Part shown: positions 1 to 8,188 of the stretch, piece by piece
How the letters are laid out: every line of letters begins with the position of its first letter
Numbering within the stretch: the first letter of the stretch is position 1
Source: Pseudomonadota bacterium
GTDB lineage: Bacteria; Desulfobacterota; JADFVX01
Length of the DNA: 24,854 nucleotides
Assembly (NCBI GenBank): GCA_015222555.1
Contig: JADFVM010000055.1
Span: 1 to 24,854, forward strand
Direction: 5' to 3'
The notes under the pieces: generated by a model
Database searches by the model: none
Told to the model about the DNA's origin: nothing
Seen by the model: only the letters and a program-made list of their open reading frames with translations
Program-made: the position numbers and the translations under genes

Positions 1-6
1 AGCCTT

Positions 7-1989
7 ATGGATATGTCTAAGTATAAGGGGATGTTTATTTCAGAAACGAAAGAACATCTCCAGACAATGAACCAGCTTATTGTCTCTTTAGAAAAAGCCC
101 CAGCAGATCAGGAACATATTGATGCACTTTTCAGAGTTGCCCATTCCGTTAAGGGAATGGCGGCTTCAATGGGTTATCATGATATTGCTGACCTGAGTCA
201 CCGCCTGGAAGATATGATGGACCTTTTCAGAAAAGGTGAACTGGCCGTAAATGCCGATGCCGTTGATCTTCTTTTTGAAGGTCTTGACGCGCTGGAAGCG
301 ATGGTGAAAGGAATTGAAGATGATGTTGCCGTTGATCTTGATACTGCAGCCCTATTATCGAGGCTGGCCTCAATGAGGGAGTCTAAGAACATCCCTGCTG
401 ATGAGGCAGCAGATCCAACCCTCACGCCAGGAGAAGATGAGAGTATAGAAAAAGATGCTGAGAATGTTGAGGCCAGTGTTTCTCCCACCGTTGAAAAGAT
501 AAAAAATATGAACCTTGCTTTTAACGTTGCCTCGTCTGCCCAGGTCCCTGGAATGCGGGCCTATCTTGCATGCAAGAAACTGGAAGAAATGGGAGAGGTC
601 GTCCGGAGTGAGCCTGATATTGAGAGTATCAAAAAGGGAGACTTTGACAATAAGATTAGCATTGCATATGCGACTGAATTAGAACCGCTCAAAGTTGAAG
701 AAGTTCTCTCTTCCATGCCGGAAATCGGGGGCGTCAAAATTGAACTCCTTACTGCTGAATCAGCGGAGATGCTGGAAGAAAAGATTATAACCCCTGACCT
801 TTCAAAAGAAGAAAAGCCTAAAATTTCTACCGCAAAAAGCAATATTGCCACCTCGGTGCGGGTTTCTACATCGCTTCTCGACAATCTGATTAATATTGTT
901 GGTGAGATGATCATTGCAAGATCCAGGCTGTATGAAGTCAGTAAAGATATCCCCTCCGTCCCTTTAAAGGAGGGACAGCGACAGATGAACAACCTTATCA
1001 GGGATCTGCATGACCGGGTAATGTCTGTGAGGATGACATCGATAGAAAGTCTTATGAATCGCCTGCCGAGAGTGGTGAGGGATCTTGCCAGGAAGAACGG
1101 CAAAAAAGTTGATCTGCAGATTGAAGGGAAGGATATCGAACTTGACAGAGCTATAGTGGATGAAATGGGTGATCCCTTGATTCATATCCTCAGGAATTGC
1201 GTGGATCATGGCATTGAAATGCCTGATAAAAGGGAAGGGGCGGGCAAGGACCCTGTCGGTAAGCTCTTAATAAGGGCGATGCGAGAAAAGGATCAGGTAA
1301 TTATTAATATCTCTGACGATGGCGGAGGGATGGATCCTGAAAAGATAAAGAAAAAGGCCGTTGAGAAGGGGCTCATAAAAGAGGAGCAGTCGAGAGAAAT
1401 GGATGATAGGGAGGCTTTTATGCTGGTTTGTCATTCGGGGCTTAGTACGGCTGAGCAGATTACGGATGTGTCTGGCCGCGGTGTTGGAATGGATGCCGTC
1501 AAAAATGTCGTGGATTCTATTGGCGGAAGTATGGATATAGACTCAATTCCGGGTAAGGGAACAAATATAACATTAAAACTTCCACTCTCCGTTGCCATAA
1601 TCCAGGTGCTTCTCATTAAGAGCGGAAATGATGTGTCAGCCATACCGATTAATAAAGTGATACGAACGCTGGAAGTTCAAAAGTCGGAACTTAAGCGGAG
1701 CCAGAAACAACTGGCCGTTTTAGTGGACGAAGAATTAATTCCGCTTTTGAGCCTCAGGAAGATTCTGAGTGTTGAAACATCTCAAAGTCCTCAACCCTTA
1801 ATCTCAATCGTTGTTGTAGAGATTAGAAACAAAAAAGTGGGACTTGTTGTAGATACCCTTGTGGGACAGCAGGAGGCATTTATAAAACCCCTGGAACCAC
1901 CACTTGAGTGGATAAAAGGTTTATCCGGCGCAACAATCCGGGGTGATGGCTCCGTTGTTTTTGTCCTGGATGTTCCAAACTTATTTTAA
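7..1989 (+). CDS. cheA: Chemotaxis histidine kinase CheA
   Basis: CheA autophosphorylates on a histidine under control of chemoreceptors and passes phosphate to CheY-type regulators; it sits with CheW at the cytoplasmic face of receptor arrays. Visible order in the 660 residues: HPt domain (about 1-110) with phospho-acceptor H46 in the AHSVKG context; a P2-like regulator-docking domain (about 165-250); P3 dimerisation helices from about 285; ATPase with N-box HILRNCVDHGIE near 393, G1 SDDGGGM near 436 and G2 VSGRGVGMD near 488; C-terminal CheW-like P5 (about 530-660) with a normal GATIRGDG turn. All catalytic motifs are intact and the length is typical. It heads cheA-cheC-cheD; any earlier operon genes lie outside the window. 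The start may be the ATG at 7 or the in-frame ATG at 13; the upstream sequence is cut off, so the ribosome binding site cannot be judged. Confidence 0.95.
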   Translation: MDMSKYKGMFISETKEHLQTMNQLIVSLEKAPADQEHIDALFRVAHSVKGMAASMGYHDIADLSHRLEDMMDLFRKGELAVNADAVDLLFEGLDALEAMVKGIEDDVAVDLDTAALLSRLASMRESKNIPADEAADPTLTPGEDESIEKDAENVEASVSPTVEKIKNMNLAFNVASSAQVPGMRAYLACKKLEEMGEVVRSEPDIESIKKGDFDNKISIAYATELEPLKVEEVLSSMPEIGGVKIELLTAESAEMLEEKIITPDLSKEEKPKISTAKSNIATSVRVSTSLLDNLINIVGEMIIARSRLYEVSKDIPSVPLKEGQRQMNNLIRDLHDRVMSVRMTSIESLMNRLPRVVRDLARKNGKKVDLQIEGKDIELDRAIVDEMGDPLIHILRNCVDHGIEMPDKREGAGKDPVGKLLIRAMREKDQVIINISDDGGGMDPEKIKKKAVEKGLIKEEQSREMDDREAFMLVCHSGLSTAEQITDVSGRGVGMDAVKNVVDSIGGSMDIDSIPGKGTNITLKLPLSVAIIQVLLIKSGNDVSAIPINKVIRTLEVQKSELKRSQKQLAVLVDEELIPLLSLRKILSVETSQSPQPLISIVVVEIRNKKVGLVVDTLVGQQEAFIKPLEPPLEWIKGLSGATIRGDGSVVFVLDVPNLF

Positions 1990-2004
1990 GGGAGATAGAG
2001 TAAA

Positions 2005-2622
2005 TTGGTTTTTTCTCGATTAGATAGTGGCCAACTGGATGCACTTATGGAAATTAGCAATATTGGTGTTGGTCACGCGGCCACCGCCTTTTCTCAATTG
2101 CTGGGAACAAGCGTACATATTCAGGTGCCGCAAGTTGCCGTCGTGGACATCTCGGATGTACCCGATGAGTTGGGCGGTGCAGAAAGATCCGTTGTCGGTT
2201 TATTTCTTAAAATACTTGGCGATGCCAGTGGAAATATTCTCCTCATTTTTCCGACTGAGAGTGCCCATAAGATGGTTTCTTTACTGCTGAACCAGGATCC
2301 GGATGAATGTGACATGGATTCTGAGCTGGCTGTTTCTGCACTTAAGGAAGTGGGCAACATCCTTGCTTCAGCCTACCTGAGTGCTCTTGGTTCCATGTTA
2401 TCCCTCAGCCTTATCCCTTCCACACCAAATATCGCCTGTGACATGGCTGGTGCAATTGTTGATCAGACATTGATTGAGCTATGCAGTAAGGAAGATAAGG
2501 CGCTTGTTGTAGAAACGGAGTTTTTTATCAGGGATAATGAGTTGAAGGGTAATTTCTTTCTCATGCCTGATCCGGAAACGTTGAACATCATTCTTGAAGC
2601 TGTTGGAATGGGAACAGAATAA
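2005..2622 (+). CDS. cheC: CheY-P phosphatase CheC
   Basis: CheC dephosphorylates CheY-P and is a partner of CheD. The 205-residue protein has both phosphatase signatures of the family, (S/D)-x3-E-x2-N-x22-P. The first is DALMEISN with the Pro exactly 22 residues after the Asn. The second is SALKEVGN, again with Pro 22 residues on. With both sites intact an active two-site enzyme is expected. The start is a TTG at 2005, preceded by a good AAGGGAGA ribosome binding site at 1988-1995, which overlaps the cheA stop; no ATG fits the N-terminus. The 15-nt gap to cheA and the following cheD indicate one operon. Family assignment is secure; a FliY- or CheX-type role is less likely because of the length and the adjacent cheD. 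Confidence 0.93.
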   Translation: MVFSRLDSGQLDALMEISNIGVGHAATAFSQLLGTSVHIQVPQVAVVDISDVPDELGGAERSVVGLFLKILGDASGNILLIFPTESAHKMVSLLLNQDPDECDMDSELAVSALKEVGNILASAYLSALGSMLSLSLIPSTPNIACDMAGAIVDQTLIELCSKEDKALVVETEFFIRDNELKGNFFLMPDPETLNIILEAVGMGTE

Positions 2623-2638
2623 ACAAACGCTATTTGCT

Positions 2639-3121
2639 ATGACAGATATAATTCAGGTTAAAGTGGCAGACTATAAGGTGGCAGCAAGCCCTCTGACACT
2701 TATTTCCTACGGGCTTGGTTCATGTGTAGGTGTATCACTTTTCGATGAAGACAAAAAAATTGGTGGTCTTGCTCATATCATGCTCCCAAAAGGGGGGGAG
2801 AATACTGAGCCAAAGTTTTTCCCAAGATATGCTGATACGGCGATTAAATTAATGTTATCAGATATGGAAGCGCTGGGATGTGATAGGGGCAAGCTTGTTG
2901 CAAAGTTTGCCGGTGGGTCTTCCATGTTTCCTGGCCTGAAAAAGGATGATAAGAGCATAGGAGAAAGAAACGTGGATGCTGTTGTCGAGATCTTTAATCT
3001 GCTTCAGATCCCTGTATCAGCTTCAGACACGGGTGGAAGTCATGGAAGAAGCATCAGGTTTAATGCCGAGACGGGGGAAATGAAGATATCTTCAGTGAGG
3101 CAAGAGACAATCATAATTTAG
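2639..3121 (+). CDS. cheD: Receptor glutamine deamidase CheD
   Basis: CheD deamidates selected glutamines of chemoreceptors and binds CheC. The 160-residue protein carries SYGLGSCVGV with catalytic C29, and GGLAHIMLP with catalytic H46; the DTGGSHGRS segment near the C-terminus is also typical. The third catalytic position, Thr six residues before the Cys in the Thermotoga enzyme, is serine here (S23), a conservative change. The frame is open upstream to 2594, which would overlap cheC by 29 nt, but the ATG at 2639 gives the usual CheD N-terminus. No strong ribosome binding site precedes it, so translation may be coupled to cheC, whose stop lies 16 nt upstream. The pair cheC-cheD is a standard operon arrangement. 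Confidence 0.92.
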   Translation: MTDIIQVKVADYKVAASPLTLISYGLGSCVGVSLFDEDKKIGGLAHIMLPKGGENTEPKFFPRYADTAIKLMLSDMEALGCDRGKLVAKFAGGSSMFPGLKKDDKSIGERNVDAVVEIFNLLQIPVSASDTGGSHGRSIRFNAETGEMKISSVRQETIII

Positions 3122-3147
3122 CGCATGACGAACATGCTCTTCCATGT

Positions 3148-3170
3148 AAAATCCATTCCCGGATTTTTTT
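3148..3170 (+). terminator. Intrinsic terminator after cheD
   Basis: A perfect 7-bp stem, AAAATCC at 3148-3154 paired with GGATTTT at 3161-3167, closes a 6-nt loop and runs into a T-tract (3164-3170). It lies 27 nt after the cheD stop and before the lar promoter. The stem is weak because it is A/T-rich, but position and layout fit a transcription stop for the cheACD operon. Confidence 0.5.
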
Positions 3171-3235
3171 CGTAAAATATCTATAAAGATTGATTAGCTC
3201 ATATGTTTTCCCTTAAAACTTTGTTGATAAAAATG

Positions 3236-3268
3236 TTGGCAGCTTTTGCCGCTCAAGTTAGTTATAAT
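3236..3268 (+). promoter_or_regulatory. Possible promoter for larBC-ggdef
   Basis: A consensus -10 TATAAT (3263-3268) lies 32 nt before the larB start. The nearest -35-like hexamer is TTGGCA at 3236-3241, but the spacer of 21 bp is longer than ideal, so the -35 is doubtful. The position after the cheD terminator makes a new transcription start here plausible. Confidence 0.35.
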
Positions 3269-3299
3269 ATGAAACAGTTGAAAAATAGCTGAGGTACAG

Positions 3300-4049
3300 A
3301 TGAGACGGGATGATATAAAAAATCTCCTCACAATGGTTAAAAACGAGGAAATAGATATTGAAGAAGCGCTCAATAAATTAAGGCTTCTGCCTTTTAAGGA
3401 TTTGGGCTTTGCAAAAGTAGACTCTCACAGGGAATTGCGTCATGGTTTTCCTGAGGTGATTTTTGGAGAAGGTAAGGACTGCCATAAGATTTCAGCCATT
3501 ATACAAGAGATATGCAATGGTGGACAGAATGTGCTGGTTACAAGGCTGGACAGTATAAAGGCAAAAAAACTTCAGGAGGAATTTGGAGAAGCTGTTTACT
3601 TTGAAGATGCGAGAGTTCTCAAACTTTTAAACCATGACATCGCTATTGAAGGGCGTGGTGAAATCGTTGTCGTTGCCGCCGGAACATCAGACATCCCTGT
3701 TGCTGAAGAAGCCTTTCTTACGGCTGAAATTATGGGCAATAAAGTGGAAAAACTGTACGATGTGGGTGTTGCCGGTATTCACAGGCTGATCAAACACCAG
3801 GAACAGTTTATGAGTGCTTCTGTCATCATTGCGGTGGCCGGTATGGAAGGAGCGCTTCCCAGTGTAATAAGCGGATTGGTATCAAGGCCGGTTGTTGCCG
3901 TTCCGACAAGTGTCGGTTATGGGGCAAGTTTCGGAGGCGTTGCTGCTCTTTTATCCATGCTCAACTCCTGTGCTTCCGGTGTGACGGTTGTAAATATTGA
4001 TAACGGTTTTGGCGCCGCCTATGCGGCCAGTTTAATGAACAGGAAATGA
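3300..4049 (+). CDS. larB: LarB, pyridinium biscarboxylate mononucleotide synthase
   Basis: LarB carries out the first step of nickel-pincer nucleotide synthesis: it carboxylates the pyridinium ring of nicotinic acid adenine dinucleotide and releases AMP. The C-terminal half of this 249-residue protein is the PurE (AIR carboxylase)-like domain, seen as GTSDIPVAEEA, VGVAGIHRL and GVAALLSMLNSCASG. C225 in that last segment aligns with the family cysteine reported to form a covalent adduct with the substrate. The start ATG has GAGGT four nt upstream. larC begins one nt after the stop, so the two are translationally coupled. The cofactor serves lactate racemase LarA and related LarA-family enzymes. 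Neither larA nor the sulfur transferase larE is in this window. Older annotations call this family a PurE-related carboxylase. Confidence 0.92.
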   Translation: MRRDDIKNLLTMVKNEEIDIEEALNKLRLLPFKDLGFAKVDSHRELRHGFPEVIFGEGKDCHKISAIIQEICNGGQNVLVTRLDSIKAKKLQEEFGEAVYFEDARVLKLLNHDIAIEGRGEIVVVAAGTSDIPVAEEAFLTAEIMGNKVEKLYDVGVAGIHRLIKHQEQFMSASVIIAVAGMEGALPSVISGLVSRPVVAVPTSVGYGASFGGVAALLSMLNSCASGVTVVNIDNGFGAAYAASLMNRK

Positions 4050-4050
4050 G

Positions 4051-5259
4051 ATGAAAACCCTTTACCTCGATTGTTTTTCCGGAATAAGCGGTGACATGGT
4101 GGTTGGCGCTTTTATAGATTTAGGCCTTCCCCTGAATTTTTTAAAGGTCGAGCTGCATAAGCTTTCTCTGGATGGATACGAGCTGGATGTTAAAAGAGTC
4201 AAAAAAAACAGTATTGATTCGGCAAATTTTAGCGTCCAGGTAGAGGAAAAACAAAAAGCAAGAGATTACAAAGGAATAAAAAATATGATTGAAGGCTCTT
4301 CACTTAAAAATGATGTGAAGGCTTTGAGCCTTAAAATATTTGATCTCCTTGTCGAAGCGGAAGGGAAAATACATGCAGTCCCGCCCGAAGATGTGCACTT
4401 TCATGAGATTGGATGTGTTGATTCAATCGTCGATATTGTTTCAACGGCGATCGGTATGGATTATCTGGACATAAGCCATGTGTATTCTTCAAATATTGTG
4501 ACAGGCACAGGCATGGTCATGACAGATCATGGCTGTATGCCTGTCCCTGCGCCTGCCACGGCTGAAATCTTAAAGGGAGTTCCTGTTAGCAATGCCGCTG
4601 TTGAAGGTGAGCTGGTAACACCGACGGGGGCCGCTATACTAAAAGCAATAGCCAAGAAATTTGGCCCAATGCCTGAGATGAATGTTGAAAAAATCGGATA
4701 TGGAGCAGGAGATAAAGATTGGGGTGAACGTCCAAATCTGTTAAGAATTTTCCTTGGCGAAACGCTTGATAAGCTTGATGGCGCGATTAACGGATTTTAC
4801 GATAGAGATGAAGTGCTTGTCATGGAAACGGCCATTGATGATATGAATCCTCAGTTTTTCGAAAACATGGTGGAGGGGCTCTTTTCTGGAGGCGCACTGG
4901 ATGTTGTCTTGATTCCTGTTTACATGAAAAAAGGCAGGCCTGGTACATTACTGCAAGTTATTGCTTCTCCAGAGAAACAACAACAGGTAGCCAGGGTTAT
5001 TTTCTCGGGCAGTACATCTATCGGAATCAGATCTTACAGAGTGGATAGAATGAAACTGAAGCGGGGGGAGGAGATGATTTCTACTTCTCTGGGTGAGGTG
5101 AGAGTCAAAACGATAGAAATGGAAAAGGGTAAGGTTGAACTTCGTCCTGAATATGATGATCTTAAAAAGCTGGCCAAATTAAAAGGGATGTCTATGAGGG
5201 AAGTCAATTCTATTATTCAGCAGACACTGCTTTCAAAGAGAGAAAAGGACTTTGTATAG
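4051..5259 (+). CDS. larC: LarC, nickel-pincer cofactor nickel insertase
   Basis: LarC is the CTP-dependent cyclometallase that inserts nickel into the dithiolated pyridinium mononucleotide, the last step of the LarA cofactor pathway. The 402-residue product shows family segments in order: DCFSGISGDMVVGA at the N-terminus; HFHEIGCVDSIVDI near 117-130, rich in candidate metal ligands; a TPTGAAIL segment; IGYGAGDKDWGERPN near 222; and VYMKKGRPGT near 290. In Lactobacillus plantarum larC needs a programmed frameshift between two halves; here it is one uninterrupted frame of normal length. The stop overlaps the start of the following REC-GAF-GGDEF gene by 8 nt, so all three genes probably share one message. 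Assignment is secure; the target enzyme is unknown. Confidence 0.93.
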   Translation: MKTLYLDCFSGISGDMVVGAFIDLGLPLNFLKVELHKLSLDGYELDVKRVKKNSIDSANFSVQVEEKQKARDYKGIKNMIEGSSLKNDVKALSLKIFDLLVEAEGKIHAVPPEDVHFHEIGCVDSIVDIVSTAIGMDYLDISHVYSSNIVTGTGMVMTDHGCMPVPAPATAEILKGVPVSNAAVEGELVTPTGAAILKAIAKKFGPMPEMNVEKIGYGAGDKDWGERPNLLRIFLGETLDKLDGAINGFYDRDEVLVMETAIDDMNPQFFENMVEGLFSGGALDVVLIPVYMKKGRPGTLLQVIASPEKQQQVARVIFSGSTSIGIRSYRVDRMKLKRGEEMISTSLGEVRVKTIEMEKGKVELRPEYDDLKKLAKLKGMSMREVNSIIQQTLLSKREKDFV

Positions 5260-6691
5260 AGGAAAGAGTAAAATATTGTTTGTCGATGATGAAGCATTCT
5301 TCAGAGAGTATTATCTGGACAACCTCTCTCAGGAATTTGATGTGACCGGGCTTTCTCATGGCAAGGACGTGATTGAGACGGTCAAGAAAGACAAGCCCGA
5401 TCTGATCCTTCTTGATAGGGTCATGCCTGACATTAGCGGGGATGACATATGTAAGGAATTAAAAGGAAATAACGAGACGATGGACATCCCCGTTATTATG
5501 GTCACTCAACTGACTGATAAGGATGACCTCATTGCAGGATTCAATATCGGTGCCGATGATTACGTGGCAAAGCCGATCTATCTTCCCGAACTGCTGGCAA
5601 AGATACGGTCTCGTTTAAGCGCAAAACAACTCTACAAAGAGTTTGAAAGTGAAGAACTCTTGAATTTCCTGGAAGTTTATGAAACAGTCACTACTTTTCA
5701 CAGCCGGCATGAAATTCTGGGGCTTATTGCGAAAAAGGTGTCTGAAAGCATCAATGCGACCCGGTGTTCAGTCCTCAGGGCCGATGAGGATGAAAATTGC
5801 GCTTATATTATTGCCTCCGGTGAGGATGAGAGCGTGTCAGACCTGAAGATTAATTTAAATGACTTCCCTGAAATAAAAAAGGCATTACACTCTATGGGAA
5901 ACATCGTAATTGATGATCTGACAGAAGATTCAATGATTGAGGACGTGGGGGGCAATCTGAAAAAACAGCCGCCTGGAATGGTTGCAATTATTCCCATATC
6001 GATTAGAGATAAATATACGGGAACGCTTTTATTGCGGGTGACAGCGCCAAGGGAGGGACTCTCGGACAGAGACCTCAGCTTTTGTGTAGTCCTTGCAAAG
6101 GCCGCTTCAAAGATCCTTACTAATGCAAAACTTGTTGAGTCTTTAAGGTTGGCCAATGTAGAGCTTGAAAAACTTGCAACAACAGATGGACTAACAGGCA
6201 TCTATAACCACCGTTATTTTTACAACAGGCTCGATGAAGAGTTTAATATTGCAATGAGATATAATGTATCTCTTGCCTGTATAATGATAGATATAGATTA
6301 TTTCAAGAACGTTAACGATACTTACGGCCATCGTGAAGGAGACAAAATTCTCATCGAACTTGCCGCGATTATGAACAGGACAATCAGAAAAACAGACATT
6401 GCTGTTAGATATGGTGGTGAGGAGTTTGCCCTCCTTTTACCCCATACGAATGAGGAAGGCGCATTGTTTCAGGCGGAAAGGGTAAGGACGGCCGTGAGGG
6501 AACACCGCTTTTCAGGTCTGTCCAAAGACCTGAACCTGACAATAAGTCTCGGCATTGCCACATCCCAAAAAGAAAATGTCAAAAAGGCAGAGGATTTAGT
6601 CCGCTTTGCCGATAAGGCCCTGTATGAGGCTAAAAAAAGAGGGCGAGATAATTCTGTCCTCTACCGGGAAGACAGTTTAGCGGCGGGTTAG
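5252..6691 (+). CDS. Response regulator diguanylate cyclase (REC-GAF-GGDEF)
   Basis: Predicted to make cyclic di-GMP when its receiver is phosphorylated. In 479 residues: receiver (about 6-125) with acidic pocket D12/D13, phospho-acceptor D55 in LLDRVMP and a KP pair in VAKPIYL; a GAF-like sensory domain (about 140-295); and a GGDEF domain (about 310-475) with active-site YGGEEF. The RxxD product-inhibition site (RKTD) lies five residues before GGEEF, so an active, feedback-controlled cyclase is expected. The start is TTG at 5252, inside the end of larC, with AAAGGA just upstream; no ATG precedes the first receiver strand. The 3' end stops 4 nt short of the convergent flavoprotein gene. Its cognate kinase is not evident; the cheA upstream is one candidate. 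Confidence 0.9.
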   Translation: MYRGKSKILFVDDEAFFREYYLDNLSQEFDVTGLSHGKDVIETVKKDKPDLILLDRVMPDISGDDICKELKGNNETMDIPVIMVTQLTDKDDLIAGFNIGADDYVAKPIYLPELLAKIRSRLSAKQLYKEFESEELLNFLEVYETVTTFHSRHEILGLIAKKVSESINATRCSVLRADEDENCAYIIASGEDESVSDLKINLNDFPEIKKALHSMGNIVIDDLTEDSMIEDVGGNLKKQPPGMVAIIPISIRDKYTGTLLLRVTAPREGLSDRDLSFCVVLAKAASKILTNAKLVESLRLANVELEKLATTDGLTGIYNHRYFYNRLDEEFNIAMRYNVSLACIMIDIDYFKNVNDTYGHREGDKILIELAAIMNRTIRKTDIAVRYGGEEFALLLPHTNEEGALFQAERVRTAVREHRFSGLSKDLNLTISLGIATSQKENVKKAEDLVRFADKALYEAKKRGRDNSVLYREDSLAAG

Positions 6692-6695
6692 GGCT

Positions 6696-8186
6696 TTATC
6701 CAGCAAAACTCCACTGCACACCCGGAGCATTCGGATCTGTCGGGACATTCGGTACCTCTTTAAGTTTTCCCCTCACATACTTGTCAATAGCACGGGCGGC
6801 ATTTTTCGCCTGACCCATTGCGAGAATCACCGTCGAGCCCCCGGTAATTGCGTCACCACCGGCAAAAACTCTTTCCTTGCTTGTCTGACATGTTGATTCA
6901 TCGACCATGATGATACCCCACTTATTTATTCTAACTTCATCATCGGTGGAAGGAATAATGGGGTTTACTTCGCAGCCAAGAGACATGACGACAGTGTCAC
7001 AGTCGTCTGTGAAAAATTCACCTGTTGGCATCGGTCTGCGTCTTCCCGATTCATCCGGTTCGGAGAGGGCCATTTTTTCACACTTTATCTGTTTGATGAA
7101 ATTGTTTTCATCAACAATAAATTCAACAGGATTGGAGAGCCATTTCCAGTTCAGAAACTCCTGCTCCGCATGTTCAAGCTCTTCACTCCTTGCCGGTGCC
7201 TCCTCATGTGAACGCCGGTAGTAACAGCTCACATCTGCGCCAAGACGTTTGGCTGTCCTCAATACGTCCATGGCTGTATTGCCTGCCCCTATGACGGCAA
7301 CTTTCTCACCCTGGTAAAGTGGGGTTGTAAATTCAGGGAACTTGTCGGCATGCATCAGGTAAATCCGGGTGAGATATTCATTTGCCGAATAGACACCATT
7401 GGCATTGACGCCCGGGATGTCGAGCATCTTTGGAAGACCTGCGCCGGAGGCGATAAAGACGGCATCAAATCCTTCTTTTTTTATAAGATCGTCGAGGGTA
7501 AGGATTTTACCTATAATCATATTATAGGCAAACTGGACACCGATTCTTTCAAGAAACTTGATGTCCTCATCTATAATTTCAAGGGGCAGCCTGAATCTGG
7601 GAATGCCGTAAACCATAACGCCGCCGGCCCTGTGGAAGGCCTCGAAAACAACAACTTCATGACCGCGTATTCTCAATTCATAGGCTGCTGTCAGGCCGGC
7701 CGGGCCGGAACCGATAACAGCGATTTTCTTACCCGAGTCCGGTGCGATATCGGGCAGTTCCAGGGTGCCATGCTCACGCTCGTAGTCGGCGGCATAACGC
7801 TCAAGATTACCGATACCTACAGGCAGATTTTTGCGACCCACAATGCAGACCGCCTGGCATTGTTTATCCTGAGGGCATACGCGCCCGCAGGCCGCGGGAA
7901 GAAAGTTTGTTTCTCTGATTTTTTTTGCCGCCTCAGCCGGTTTGCCTTCTTCAATAAGTTTGATAAAGGCGGGAATGTCTATTCCTACAGGGCAGCCCTG
8001 AATGCAATCCGGTTTTTTGCACTGAATACATCGCATTGCCTCGGTCTTTGCCTGTTCAGGTGTATAGCCAACAGGAACCTCCTCGAAGGTTTTTATCCTC
8101 TTTTCAGGATCCATGAGAAGCATTTCCTGAAATGGGAGGTTCATTCTCTCTTTGTTGCTAAGCTCCTTAACACATTCTTCTGACAT
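6696..8186 (-). CDS. nfnB: NfnB/GltA-like NAD(P)H flavoprotein subunit with Fe-S clusters
   Basis: Belongs to the family annotated as glutamate synthase small chain, NfnB or sulfide dehydrogenase SudA: FAD proteins that exchange electrons between NADPH and Fe-S clusters. The 496 residues show an N-terminal double-cluster domain with C53, C56, C61, C65 (CIQCKKPDCIQGCP) and C100, C104, C110, C114; an FAD Rossmann motif VIGSGPAGL near 157; and an NADPH motif VIGAGNTAMD near 298. It starts 2 nt after the stop of the NfnA-like gene, and this order (A then B) is that of electron-bifurcating transhydrogenase NfnAB, which couples NADPH, NADH and ferredoxin. No large glutamate synthase subunit is present, so NfnB is preferred over GltD-type function. 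Ferredoxin:NADP or sulfide/polysulfide chemistry cannot be separated by sequence reading. Confidence 0.9.
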   Translation of the reverse strand: MSEECVKELSNKERMNLPFQEMLLMDPEKRIKTFEEVPVGYTPEQAKTEAMRCIQCKKPDCIQGCPVGIDIPAFIKLIEEGKPAEAAKKIRETNFLPAACGRVCPQDKQCQAVCIVGRKNLPVGIGNLERYAADYEREHGTLELPDIAPDSGKKIAVIGSGPAGLTAAYELRIRGHEVVVFEAFHRAGGVMVYGIPRFRLPLEIIDEDIKFLERIGVQFAYNMIIGKILTLDDLIKKEGFDAVFIASGAGLPKMLDIPGVNANGVYSANEYLTRIYLMHADKFPEFTTPLYQGEKVAVIGAGNTAMDVLRTAKRLGADVSCYYRRSHEEAPARSEELEHAEQEFLNWKWLSNPVEFIVDENNFIKQIKCEKMALSEPDESGRRRPMPTGEFFTDDCDTVVMSLGCEVNPIIPSTDDEVRINKWGIIMVDESTCQTSKERVFAGGDAITGGSTVILAMGQAKNAARAIDKYVRGKLKEVPNVPTDPNAPGVQWSFAG

Positions 8187-8188
8187 AT

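Noticed and set aside
3236..3249. Sigma-54-like TTGGCA...TGCC element before larB
   Set aside because: The GG-to-GC spacing is 8 bases instead of the required 10.
7350..8183. A 277-codon plus-strand open frame
   Set aside because: It is antisense to nfnB, whose motifs and operon position are clear. The translated product resembles no protein.
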